Below, in pieces: positions 24,028 to 31,969 of a stretch of 62,266 nucleotides of DNA (its first letter is position 1; each line of letters begins with the position of its first letter). The notes beneath the pieces are model-generated. The model had not been told where the DNA came from, did not search any database, and worked only from the letters and a program-made list of their open reading frames with translations. A program made the position numbers and the translations under genes. The DNA is from Bacteroidales bacterium UBA5429 (GTDB lineage Bacteria > Bacteroidota > Bacteroidia > Bacteroidales > WCHB1-69), in assembly GCA_002427605.1 (NCBI GenBank), contig DIRT01000037.1, positions 95,149 to 157,414 of the forward strand, read 5' to 3'.

Positions 24028-26169
24028 ATGAAAAATAAAAAAAAGACCCCACTGGGAACTCGAATTATTGAAGCACTCAGCTCATATGGAAATGAGAAAC
24101 TAAACTACAAACAGATTGCTGCTAAGATAGGGGTATTTGATAAAGCAGGAAGAATAGAAGTACAGAAGCAAATTGCTCACTTTCTGGAAGCACAAATTTT
24201 GCTATCTGCCGGAAGAGGAAAGTATCGCTTAAATCCTAAGTATATATCAAAAGAGACTACAGGTAGAAATGTTATTGTTGGTGAGATCCAGTTTAATCGA
24301 AGTGGCAATGCATTTGTAATTAATGAGGAACAGGAAGAGGATGTTTTTATCTCAGAACAGAACCTGGGTAGGGCTCTGCATAGGGATAAAGTGAAAGTGA
24401 TGTTGTTTCCTTTAAGGAAAAATAAGAAGCCGGAAGGACAAGTTATTGAGATTGTCAAGAGAAGTACTGCACTGATTGTTGGAACGATTCAATTTCAAAA
24501 AGGGATTGCGTTTGTTGTACCGGAAAATAATTTCTATCGTAGAGAGATTATTGTTCCTTCCCGCATGTTGAATCAGGCAAAAGAGGGAGATAAAGTAGTG
24601 TTTCGTATTGTGGAATGGAAGGAAGGAACAAGAAATCCTATAGCGGAAGTAGTACACCTGTTGGGGAAACCGGGCGAAAATGAGGTGGAAATGAATGCTA
24701 TCCTGGCTCAGTTTGGTTTTCCATTGAGCTTTCCTAAAGAAGTGGAAGAGGAGTGTACACAGATTCAAGAAACAATCTCAAAAGAGGATATCTTAAAGAG
24801 AAGAGATTTTCGAGATGCCTATACATTTACGATAGACCCGGCAGATGCCAAAGATTATGATGATGCGATCTCTTTTGAAGAGAAAGCAAATGGTGACTAT
24901 AGAATAGGAATTCATATTGCGGACGTTTCTCACTATGTTAAAAGAGGTTCAGCAATCGATAAGGAAGCCTACTTAAGGGGTACTTCTGTTTATCTTGTGG
25001 ATAGAACGATCCCTATGTTACCGGAGAAGTTGTCAAATAACTTATGCTCTCTGAGACCTCATGAAGATAAACTCTGCTTTAGTGCCATTTTTGAGATGGA
25101 TACCAATGCTAAAATTAAATCGGAATGGTTTGGAAAAACAGTGATCCACTCTGATGCAAGATATAGCTATGAAGAGGTACAGGAGATGATTGAAACCGGA
25201 AAAGGAGAGGGATCTGAACCGATTTTAAAAGTGAACGCGATAGCTCAACAGTTGAGAAAAAAACGCTTTGATCAACATGCGATTAATTTTGAAACCGAAG
25301 AGGTAAGATTTATTTTGGATGAAAATAGTAAACCGATAGGTGTGCAATTAAGAGTTCAAAAAGAAGCTAATTTTTTGATTGAGGAATTGATGTTGCTGGC
25401 TAACAAAAGAGTGGCTGAAAGAATAGGAAAGAAAACGGCAAAAAATAAAGAACCTAAGACCTTTGTTTATCGTATCCACGACGAGCCGATTCATGATAAA
25501 TTGGAAAATTTCAAGAGTTTTGTGCAAAAACTAGGCTTTGATTTTCAGGATGGAAGCAGGAAAAAGCTGACTCAATCTTTAAATCAGATGTTCCAGGTTG
25601 CCAAGGAAAAAAATCAATATAACATGCTGACTCAGTTGTCAGTCAGAATGATGGCTCGAGCTGTCTATTCCACTGATAATATTGGACACTATGGATTAGC
25701 ATTTCCATACTACTCTCACTTTACTTCTCCTATCAGAAGATATCCGGATTTAATGGTTCATCGTCTGTTCCAAGCTTATTTGGACGGTGCTCCTTCAGTT
25801 GCTGCTGCTGAATATGAAGAGTATTGCAAACATTGTTCTAAAATGGAGCAAAAGGCGGTAGATGCAGAACGCGCTTCCATTAAGTTTAAGCAAGCAGAGT
25901 ATATGCTGGATAAAGTGGGTGAAACATTTGATGCGGTAGTGAGCGGATTGGCTAAGTGGGGAGTATTTGCTGAATTGAAAGATTCCAAGTGTGAGGGATT
26001 GATTCCAATGAAAGAGTTTACCGATGATTTCTACTATCTGGATCAGGACAGCTACACTTTAATTGGGCTGCATTACGGAAGGAATATCCAGTTTGGGGAT
26101 CAGATTAAGGTGAAGCTTGTCGGGGTGGATTTATTGAAAAAATCGCTAACTTTTTCCCTGGTGCGATGA
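24028..26169 (+). CDS. rnr: Ribonuclease R
   Basis: 713-residue 3'-to-5' exoribonuclease of the RNB family. An N-terminal winged-helix part (about 10-70) and cold-shock-type OB folds (about 80-215) lead to the RNB catalytic domain, with the metal-binding aspartates in TIDPADAKDYDDAISF (about 275-290) and HIADVSHYV. A C-terminal S1 domain spans about 630-712 (GETFDAVVSGLAKWGVF). It degrades structured RNA. The ATG at 24028 is chosen over the in-frame TTG two codons upstream. Confidence 0.95.
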   Translation: MKNKKKTPLGTRIIEALSSYGNEKLNYKQIAAKIGVFDKAGRIEVQKQIAHFLEAQILLSAGRGKYRLNPKYISKETTGRNVIVGEIQFNRSGNAFVINEEQEEDVFISEQNLGRALHRDKVKVMLFPLRKNKKPEGQVIEIVKRSTALIVGTIQFQKGIAFVVPENNFYRREIIVPSRMLNQAKEGDKVVFRIVEWKEGTRNPIAEVVHLLGKPGENEVEMNAILAQFGFPLSFPKEVEEECTQIQETISKEDILKRRDFRDAYTFTIDPADAKDYDDAISFEEKANGDYRIGIHIADVSHYVKRGSAIDKEAYLRGTSVYLVDRTIPMLPEKLSNNLCSLRPHEDKLCFSAIFEMDTNAKIKSEWFGKTVIHSDARYSYEEVQEMIETGKGEGSEPILKVNAIAQQLRKKRFDQHAINFETEEVRFILDENSKPIGVQLRVQKEANFLIEELMLLANKRVAERIGKKTAKNKEPKTFVYRIHDEPIHDKLENFKSFVQKLGFDFQDGSRKKLTQSLNQMFQVAKEKNQYNMLTQLSVRMMARAVYSTDNIGHYGLAFPYYSHFTSPIRRYPDLMVHRLFQAYLDGAPSVAAAEYEEYCKHCSKMEQKAVDAERASIKFKQAEYMLDKVGETFDAVVSGLAKWGVFAELKDSKCEGLIPMKEFTDDFYYLDQDSYTLIGLHYGRNIQFGDQIKVKLVGVDLLKKSLTFSLVR

Positions 26170-26173
26170 ATTT

Positions 26174-26215
26174 CCTTCCCCCCTCTTTTTTTTTAAAATT
26201 GAAAATAAATAAAAG
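26174..26215 (+). repeat. Degenerate tail of the composite repeat (tentative)
   Basis: CCTTCCCCCC followed by a T-run, TTTAAAATT and AAATAAATAAAA echoes the CTGCCCCCC-TTTTATTTAAAATTCC end of the 47-nt core and its tail. The rest of the core is missing. It lies between the convergent rnr and MBOAT genes and overlaps the MBOAT 3' end. Confidence 0.35.
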
Positions 26216-27911
26216 GCTGTAAATCAGCAGTAATAAACTGATACACAACAAATACCGCAACAACAACAATGATCACCATGACCCAAATGGGGAGTAGTGC
26301 AAAGTTGACGCGGTACCATCTTTTCCATCGATCAGGTAACCAGTGGAGTATCATTCCTAATAAAAATAGGATAACTACATATTTATAAGTACTTATAATT
26401 GAAGGTATTATGGATAGGTCCCAGTCGCCTCCAATCTGGTTAACCATATTCTTAGCAGTATTCCAGGCTGTTGAACTTGCTTCTTTGGGGTCCAGATTGG
26501 ATCCGGAACGGAAAAAGAGTCGCGTAAAGGTGATAAATATAAATGTGAGGAAGATTCCCCAAACTCGCTCCATCCAGCGGATAGGATCTTTACGAGTGAT
26601 AATATGACGGATGTAGCTGATGAAGGTTCCAATAAAAATGATACCACTCCATACGACACTGAGCCTCCAGATAGGTTGATGGAAAAGCATTTCCAGGGCG
26701 CAGAAGAGAGCAAAAAGGAGTAGTGTGGCAATCATTTTGGTGAGCGGAGTCCATTTTCTCCACCTTTTGTACACAAAAATTCCAATTCCGTTTAAACCTC
26801 CCCAGATTACAAAATTCCAGCTGGCTCCGTGCCAAAGTCCTCCCAATAACATGGTGGTCATCAGGTTGATATCGGTTCTGATTTTTCCTTTTCTGTTTCC
26901 TCCCAAAGGAATATAGAGATAATCCTTAAGCCAGGTGGAAAGAGAGATGTGCCATCTTTTCCAAAATTCTCCGGGATTGGTTGCTTTGTAAGGAGAATTA
27001 AAGTTTTTAGGGAAATAGAACCCCATCAGCATAGCAACTCCGATAGCAATGTCGGTATAACCTGAGAAGTCGGCGTATACTTGAAGTGAGTATCCAAAAA
27101 GTGCAAAAAGATTTTCAAAAGAGGTGAATAACAGCGGATTGTCAAATACGCGGTCCACAAAGCTCACTGCGATATAGTCGCTGAGGATGATCTTTTTTAG
27201 TAACCCGTTTAAAATCCAGAAAACGGCTATTCCAAACTGCTTTTTGGTTAGGAAAAACTTCTTGTATAGCTGAGGCATAAACTGATTGGCACGCACAATA
27301 GGACCAGCTACCAATTGCGGGAAGAAGGTGACATAGAATCCAAAGCTGAGGAAGTTGCGTGTGTGAGGTATTCTTTTTCGATAAACATCCAATACATAGC
27401 TGATACATTGAAAGGTGTAAAAAGAGATTCCCACCGGCAGCAATATTCGGGAAGAATCAAAATGCTCCTTTCGGATCACCTCATTACTCCACTTGGCAAT
27501 GTAGTTGATTACTTCATAATCAGTCTGAAAGAGTGAATTGTAGAGGTCCGTAAAAAAATAGGCATATTTAAAGTAAGCTAAAATAGCCAAATTAAGAAAG
27601 ACACCCAGAATCATGTAGAATTTTCTGAGTTTCGGTTTGGATGTCAAATCGATAGCTTTTCCGGAAAAGAAACAGATAACGGTTGTGACAATCAGCAGGA
27701 TTAAAAACAGACCGGAGGTTTTATAGTAAAAGAGCATACTGAAGAAAAAGAGATAGGTATTACGGAGTAATATTCTATTTCCTATCAGTGCAAATCCGGC
27801 ATATACAATAGCAAAAAATGCCCAAAAATAAAACTGAGTGAACAATAAGGGATACTGATTGTCAAACGAGAATAGTGTAGTTAAAAATGCAAGAAAATTA
27901 TCCCAACTCAT
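26193..27911 (-). CDS. MBOAT-family O-acyltransferase
   Basis: 572-residue integral membrane protein, around 11-12 helices, of the AlgI/DltB/PatA class. Conserved blocks are FYTFQCISYVLDVYR, YVTFFPQLVAGPI, DFSGYTDIAIG, FWKRWHISLSTWLKDYLYIPLGGNRKG and the catalytic histidine in LGGLWHGASWNFVIWGGLNG. These enzymes pass an acyl group, usually acetyl, across the inner membrane to extracytoplasmic polysaccharides. Two SGNH proteins encoded just upstream (4-nt overlap with the nearer one) are likely partners that complete transfer to the glycan, as AlgJ/AlgX do for alginate. The target polymer is unknown. Confidence 0.93.
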   Translation of the reverse strand: MSWDNFLAFLTTLFSFDNQYPLLFTQFYFWAFFAIVYAGFALIGNRILLRNTYLFFFSMLFYYKTSGLFLILLIVTTVICFFSGKAIDLTSKPKLRKFYMILGVFLNLAILAYFKYAYFFTDLYNSLFQTDYEVINYIAKWSNEVIRKEHFDSSRILLPVGISFYTFQCISYVLDVYRKRIPHTRNFLSFGFYVTFFPQLVAGPIVRANQFMPQLYKKFFLTKKQFGIAVFWILNGLLKKIILSDYIAVSFVDRVFDNPLLFTSFENLFALFGYSLQVYADFSGYTDIAIGVAMLMGFYFPKNFNSPYKATNPGEFWKRWHISLSTWLKDYLYIPLGGNRKGKIRTDINLMTTMLLGGLWHGASWNFVIWGGLNGIGIFVYKRWRKWTPLTKMIATLLLFALFCALEMLFHQPIWRLSVVWSGIIFIGTFISYIRHIITRKDPIRWMERVWGIFLTFIFITFTRLFFRSGSNLDPKEASSTAWNTAKNMVNQIGGDWDLSIIPSIISTYKYVVILFLLGMILHWLPDRWKRWYRVNFALLPIWVMVIIVVVAVFVVYQFITADLQPFIYFQF

Positions 27912-29224
27912 AGTTCACTATTATCTTTATTAGTATTGTAATTATCTAGTCTTATTTTACTTTCCATCAAGGCGTCGTGGAATAACATGCCCATCAACTG
28001 GTATCCTTTGCGGGTAAAATGAACCCGATCCCTTTGAGCTAATCCTTTTTGCATCCACTGGTACATGGACTTGGCGCCTCCCATGATATGATACTGATCA
28101 AATACGGCACCTTGTGTTATAGAAGCCAATTCGTACATTACTTGTTGTACTTTTTTTCCGTTGACATTATTTGTCCAATACACCTTTTTCTTTCTCCTTA
28201 CCCTTTTATAGGTGTCATTGTTAGTAACAAAGATAAAAGCACATTCAGGATTTACTTTTTGGAATTTTTCAATCAGTACCAAATAGTTGTTTTTGAACTC
28301 TTCAGGATCAAAATTAGGGCCGGAAGCATCATTGACCCCGATGCCCATAATCACCAGATCAGGATAGATCAAATCCAGGTCTTGCTCGAAGTTTTCACAT
28401 CTCAGGAAAGAGGGGAGTGCCGCACCATTCACACCAATTGAGTGGTATGTAATGCCCGGTTTGGAATTTTTTAAGTAAAAACCATTTGTGATAAATCGTT
28501 CTCCTTGAGAACAGTTAAAACGAACTGTAAATGAGTCCGTAAAGTGTAATGATTCGTAGTAGAACCGTTTTTTTATGGTATCTATTTTGGTTGGAAAATA
28601 TTCTAAAGAATCGATCCAGATAGTGGGTACAATGTAGGAAGAGTCTGAATAGCCCATTAAAATGAGCTCTTCCGTTTCAAATTTTAGTAGTGAATCAGTA
28701 AAAATAATTCTCAATTCAGCTAAAGTGTCTTCAGTGATCACGGCAACTCCTGTCAATCCCAATGGGACCTCATGAGGAGTAAAGACATTTCTGACTATAG
28801 AGAATGAACCAATACTACGTACACGGTAATCAATAGGATTATTTGATTTCGGAGCAGCAGAGTAGGGGAAAATAAGCCCTCTTTCACCGATTAGGTCGGG
28901 ATTTTTGAGTAGGATTTGCTGTCGGATAGTATGAGGAAAAGTACCGGCCTGAACATGTGACCCACCAATATGAATAATATTTAGATTTCCTTCTTTTGTT
29001 TTTACAATTTTATCCCATTTATTAAAGAAATGAGTTAATAAGGATGAATCATACTCAGTGATTAATGTATCCGCATAGAAGTTAATGAATGGGTAGGAGA
29101 CAAAGTCTGAAATTCTCTCTGAGGTAGTATCTGTTTGCCCGATGCTTACATTGAAGAAAATAAAACTCAAAATAATTGCACTAACAGCCTTTTTTACCAT
29201 CATAAATCTCCCTTGTTTAATCAT
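27908..29224 (-). CDS. Secreted SGNH-hydrolase-family protein (second of a pair)
   Basis: 438 residues. A signal peptide (VSAIILSFIFFNVSIGQ, cut near residue 30) precedes an SGNH fold. Block I is IIHIGGSHVQAG (Ser in GGSH rather than GDS), block III is IMGIGVNDAS, and the C-terminal Asp/His pair is in DRVHFTRKGYQLMG. It probably moves or removes acetyl groups on a periplasmic or surface glycan. The start at 29224 lies 1 nt after the other SGNH gene; Met8 or Met9 could be used instead. It overlaps the MBOAT start by 4 nt, so production of the two is coupled. Confidence 0.85.
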   Translation of the reverse strand: MIKQGRFMMVKKAVSAIILSFIFFNVSIGQTDTTSERISDFVSYPFINFYADTLITEYDSSLLTHFFNKWDKIVKTKEGNLNIIHIGGSHVQAGTFPHTIRQQILLKNPDLIGERGLIFPYSAAPKSNNPIDYRVRSIGSFSIVRNVFTPHEVPLGLTGVAVITEDTLAELRIIFTDSLLKFETEELILMGYSDSSYIVPTIWIDSLEYFPTKIDTIKKRFYYESLHFTDSFTVRFNCSQGERFITNGFYLKNSKPGITYHSIGVNGAALPSFLRCENFEQDLDLIYPDLVIMGIGVNDASGPNFDPEEFKNNYLVLIEKFQKVNPECAFIFVTNNDTYKRVRRKKKVYWTNNVNGKKVQQVMYELASITQGAVFDQYHIMGGAKSMYQWMQKGLAQRDRVHFTRKGYQLMGMLFHDALMESKIRLDNYNTNKDNSEL

Positions 29225-29225
29225 T

Positions 29226-30662
29226 CTATTTTAGTTGTTCAAAAAGATCATCAAAATTTACATCACTATTATTTGCTCTTAATTGATAAAATTGGTACAT
29301 CATTTCAAAGGTTTGGACTAAAATTTCCCCGATCTTTTGAGCACCTTGTGGGGTAAAGTGAACATAATCACTTCCAGCCCATCCTTTATTTACCCAGGCT
29401 ACCATAGAGTTTTCACCTCCCATTACTTCATACATATTCCAAAAAGCAGCTCCGTGAGCAGGAATTCTTATCTTTAACTGTTCAACCAGGTAAGGTAAGT
29501 AAGGATAAGTTCCCATTTCCCCTTTAACCCGGGTTCCCATATCGGAGGGGCCAATAAAAAGAATGGGCAGATCGGGGAATAAACGATGGAAATAATCTAT
29601 TTGGGATAAAATTTGATCAACATATTTGTCGGCACTCTTTTCATTATAAATGGACGGTACAGAGTTACCTCCAAATTGAAGTACGATCATTTTAACATCA
29701 ATCTTTCTGTAGATTTCTTTTAGTAGTTTACCATCAATCTGAGAAAAGAAGGTTCCACTGGCTCCTCTCATTGGAATATTATCTACCGCAACCCCTGCTT
29801 TACCATCAACTAAAATCCCATGAATATTACCCCATCCGTTCATTTGAATTGAAAATTGCGATATGGCACTGTCCAATCGCCAGTTAAACATTTGAAATCC
29901 GGGTTCATAGATGGTGTCAACCGAAATGGCGGGCTTCCCTTTTTGTGATAATGTAGCAGTAAACTGTTCACCTAAATGTGAAAATAACAACGTGATATTG
30001 GAGTAAGGGGTACGCTTTGTTTTTCGTTCTTGAGAAGATGTCGAGACATAAAATGAGCCGGGAGAAGAGATTTGGAATGTTTTAGCCATCAATCCGTAAT
30101 CTCTGCTCTTGGTTCTTAACCCATCTCCATACAAGGAGTAAGTTGTGTAATTTCCAGAGTAGTTTTGATACACCGATGCAGTAGGAATTGACTGATATAG
30201 AGGGAGTAATCCGGGACCTGATCCTCCAAAAATAGACTGGAAGTAGTTTCTCATATTGATACTGATCCTGTCTAATTCGATCTGTGAATCTCCGTAGTGC
30301 AGTACCCGAATGATACGATTTGAACCTTTTGCCTGTTCTGCTTCTTTGAAAAAAGAGTCAAAAAAAGTATAATCATTGTTGGGTAAATAAAATCGGGTAG
30401 GATGTACCATTGCCTTGGCGTAGTAAGTTAAAGTGTCCTTAAATTCATGATGTAAGGAATCCAATTTTTCTAACTCTTGTTGTTGTAGTATGAGCTCTGG
30501 ATCAATAGTTTCTTTTTCTTTTTTGCGAATCATTTCTTGGGGGGCAGGAAAGTCAAAACGGTATCCGAAAATTTGAATACCCCCCTCTGGAAATACCAGC
30601 GATATGATCACTAAGAGAGCAATGATGATAAAGATAAACAATGAGATCTGGTATGGGCGCAT
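29226..30662 (-). CDS. Membrane-anchored SGNH-hydrolase-family protein (first of a pair)
   Basis: 478 residues. One N-terminal hydrophobic segment (about 5-24) with no clear cleavage site suggests a membrane anchor with the rest periplasmic. Block I is VLHYGDSQIELDRIS (classic GDS), FGGSGPGLLPL follows, then VLQFGGNS (block III-like) and the C-terminal DYVHFTPQGAQKIG with catalytic Asp and His. It resembles the AlgX/PatB group of acetyl-transferring SGNH proteins more than lipases. It lies 7 nt after rpe and 1 nt before its paralogue. C-rich runs here (about 30540 and 30580) encode conserved residues and are not repeats. Confidence 0.86.
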   Translation of the reverse strand: MRPYQISLFIFIIIALLVIISLVFPEGGIQIFGYRFDFPAPQEMIRKKEKETIDPELILQQQELEKLDSLHHEFKDTLTYYAKAMVHPTRFYLPNNDYTFFDSFFKEAEQAKGSNRIIRVLHYGDSQIELDRISINMRNYFQSIFGGSGPGLLPLYQSIPTASVYQNYSGNYTTYSLYGDGLRTKSRDYGLMAKTFQISSPGSFYVSTSSQERKTKRTPYSNITLLFSHLGEQFTATLSQKGKPAISVDTIYEPGFQMFNWRLDSAISQFSIQMNGWGNIHGILVDGKAGVAVDNIPMRGASGTFFSQIDGKLLKEIYRKIDVKMIVLQFGGNSVPSIYNEKSADKYVDQILSQIDYFHRLFPDLPILFIGPSDMGTRVKGEMGTYPYLPYLVEQLKIRIPAHGAAFWNMYEVMGGENSMVAWVNKGWAGSDYVHFTPQGAQKIGEILVQTFEMMYQFYQLRANNSDVNFDDLFEQLK

Positions 30663-30669
30663 CGACAGT

Positions 30670-31332
30670 TTATTTTTCAGTTGTGCAGTTGCGTAAGTTT
30701 TGAATAGCTACAAGTGGATTTTCAGCTTTAAAAATAGCATTCCCGGCTACCAGAATATCAGCACCCGCTTCAACTAAAGAGAGGCAATTATCTTGATTTA
30801 CACCTCCATCCACTTCAATAAGAGCATCCGAATTGTTACGGATGATGAGAGCTTTGAGTTCTTTAATTCGATCTAAACTTTTTTTAATAAACTCTTGTCC
30901 GCCAAATCCCGGATTGACAGACATAATCAACACAAAGTCTAAATCTTGAATAATATCTTCCAATAATGTCACCGGAGTGTGTGGATTTAACGCTACACCG
31001 ACCAACATATCTAAATCGCGGATAGCATGAATAGTACGATGAAGATGGGTTGATGCCTCCCAGTGTACAGCGAGCATATCAGCACCTGCTTTTTTAAAAT
31101 CAGCAAGATACCTTTCCGGTTTTTCAATCATAAGGTGAACATCTAAAGGCTTTTCAGAAATCTTTTTGATCGCTGAAATCACAGGCATCCCAAATGTGAT
31201 ATTGGGAACAAAATGACCATCCATAATGTCCAAATGAAGGTAATCAGCTTCCGATTCATTAATTAATCTGATATCTCGTTCTAAATTGCTGAAGTCAGCT
31301 GATAATAATGAAGGGGATATAATGGGTTTCAT
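30670..31332 (-). CDS. rpe: Ribulose-phosphate 3-epimerase
   Basis: Interconverts ribulose 5-phosphate and xylulose 5-phosphate in the pentose phosphate pathway. It is a 220-residue TIM barrel with the metal-binding and catalytic motifs HLDIMDGHFVPNITFG, DVHLMIEKPERY, MSVNPGFGGQEFI and EVDGGVN, and the phosphate-binding end ILVAGNAIF. The start is set at 31332 (MKPIISPSLL) because the upstream in-frame ATG at 31353 lies inside the -7 element. It heads a unit with two SGNH genes and MBOAT, which is an unusual partnership and may be only positional. Confidence 0.96.
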   Translation of the reverse strand: MKPIISPSLLSADFSNLERDIRLINESEADYLHLDIMDGHFVPNITFGMPVISAIKKISEKPLDVHLMIEKPERYLADFKKAGADMLAVHWEASTHLHRTIHAIRDLDMLVGVALNPHTPVTLLEDIIQDLDFVLIMSVNPGFGGQEFIKKSLDRIKELKALIIRNNSDALIEVDGGVNQDNCLSLVEAGADILVAGNAIFKAENPLVAIQNLRNCTTEK

Positions 31333-31350
31333 AGCATAAAAATTAACCGA

Positions 31351-31358
31351 CAAAAGTA
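31351..31358 (-). promoter_or_regulatory. rpe operon promoter -7 element
   Basis: On the minus strand TACTTTTG matches TAnnTTTG and lies 18 nt before the ATG at 31332, which fixes that start choice. Confidence 0.55.
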
Positions 31359-31466
31359 CTAAAAAAGTAGGATAAATAAAGAGTTTCTTTTTATAAACAG
31401 AGGTTTGATAAAAAAAAACAACATTTTATCAAAAAATATGGAACTTTTTTTGTAATATTGCGTCTA

Positions 31467-31474
31467 TATATTTG
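31467..31474 (+). promoter_or_regulatory. Promoter -7 element for the 31510 gene
   Basis: TATATTTG with an upstream TTG at 31450-31452. The 14-bp spacing is short for this promoter class, so the -33 assignment is doubtful. It serves the secreted small protein and probably the T9SS type-B gene. Confidence 0.45.
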
Positions 31475-31509
31475 AATTCGTTATTTTTAAAAAAATAAAT
31501 TGTAAAAAA

Positions 31510-31968
31510 ATGAATATGATGAAAAAAACGATCCTATTTTTTAGTTTAGTAGTCCTCTTGCAAGGTGTGTTTGCACAACAGCAGCAAAGGACCGTTTATG
31601 CGGATCCAAGAATTGTCGAAGTGTTTGGACAAGAGACAGTTGACTTCTATCTTCGGGAAAATCCCAGAGTGATTGAATACTACAATTTCTTCCTGGATAA
31701 TGCCTATACTATTGCTGAAGTTCCACAGGAAAAGATGCAATATATTGATGAAGTACCTGAGATGAAACCTAAAGAAAAATATCAAATGGAGTACTTTGAT
31801 TATACTGATAAAGGTCTGGAAAATTTAAATATTTTGAAATTTGACCTCAAAATTGACTCTAACATTGGACCAATTTACCGTTTGGGAAATACCAATAAGC
31901 TGATCTATTTCCTATCGGGAAAAGAGATTCAGGAAAAATATAATCAGTACAGAATAGAAAATAAATAA
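31510..31968 (+). CDS. Small secreted protein of unknown function
   Basis: 152 residues. The signal peptide ends near VFAQQQ (about residue 23). The mature part is acidic and tyrosine-rich, with RVIEYYNFFLDNAY and MKPKEKYQMEYFDY, then IGPIYRLGNTNKLIYFLSGKEIQEKYN. No cysteine, lipobox or sorting domain. I do not recognise a family. It ends 1 nt before a large T9SS type-B protein gene, so the two are surely co-transcribed and may act together at the cell surface. The start could also be 31516 or 31519. Confidence 0.75.
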   Translation: MNMMKKTILFFSLVVLLQGVFAQQQQRTVYADPRIVEVFGQETVDFYLRENPRVIEYYNFFLDNAYTIAEVPQEKMQYIDEVPEMKPKEKYQMEYFDYTDKGLENLNILKFDLKIDSNIGPIYRLGNTNKLIYFLSGKEIQEKYNQYRIENK

Positions 31969-31969
31969 G

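Noticed and set aside
30535..30600. GGGGGGCAGG and CCCCCCTCTGG runs in the SGNH gene taken as a repeat copy
   Set aside because: They encode the FDFPAPQ and FPEGGI residues, which look conserved in this protein type; spacing does not match the 47-nt core.
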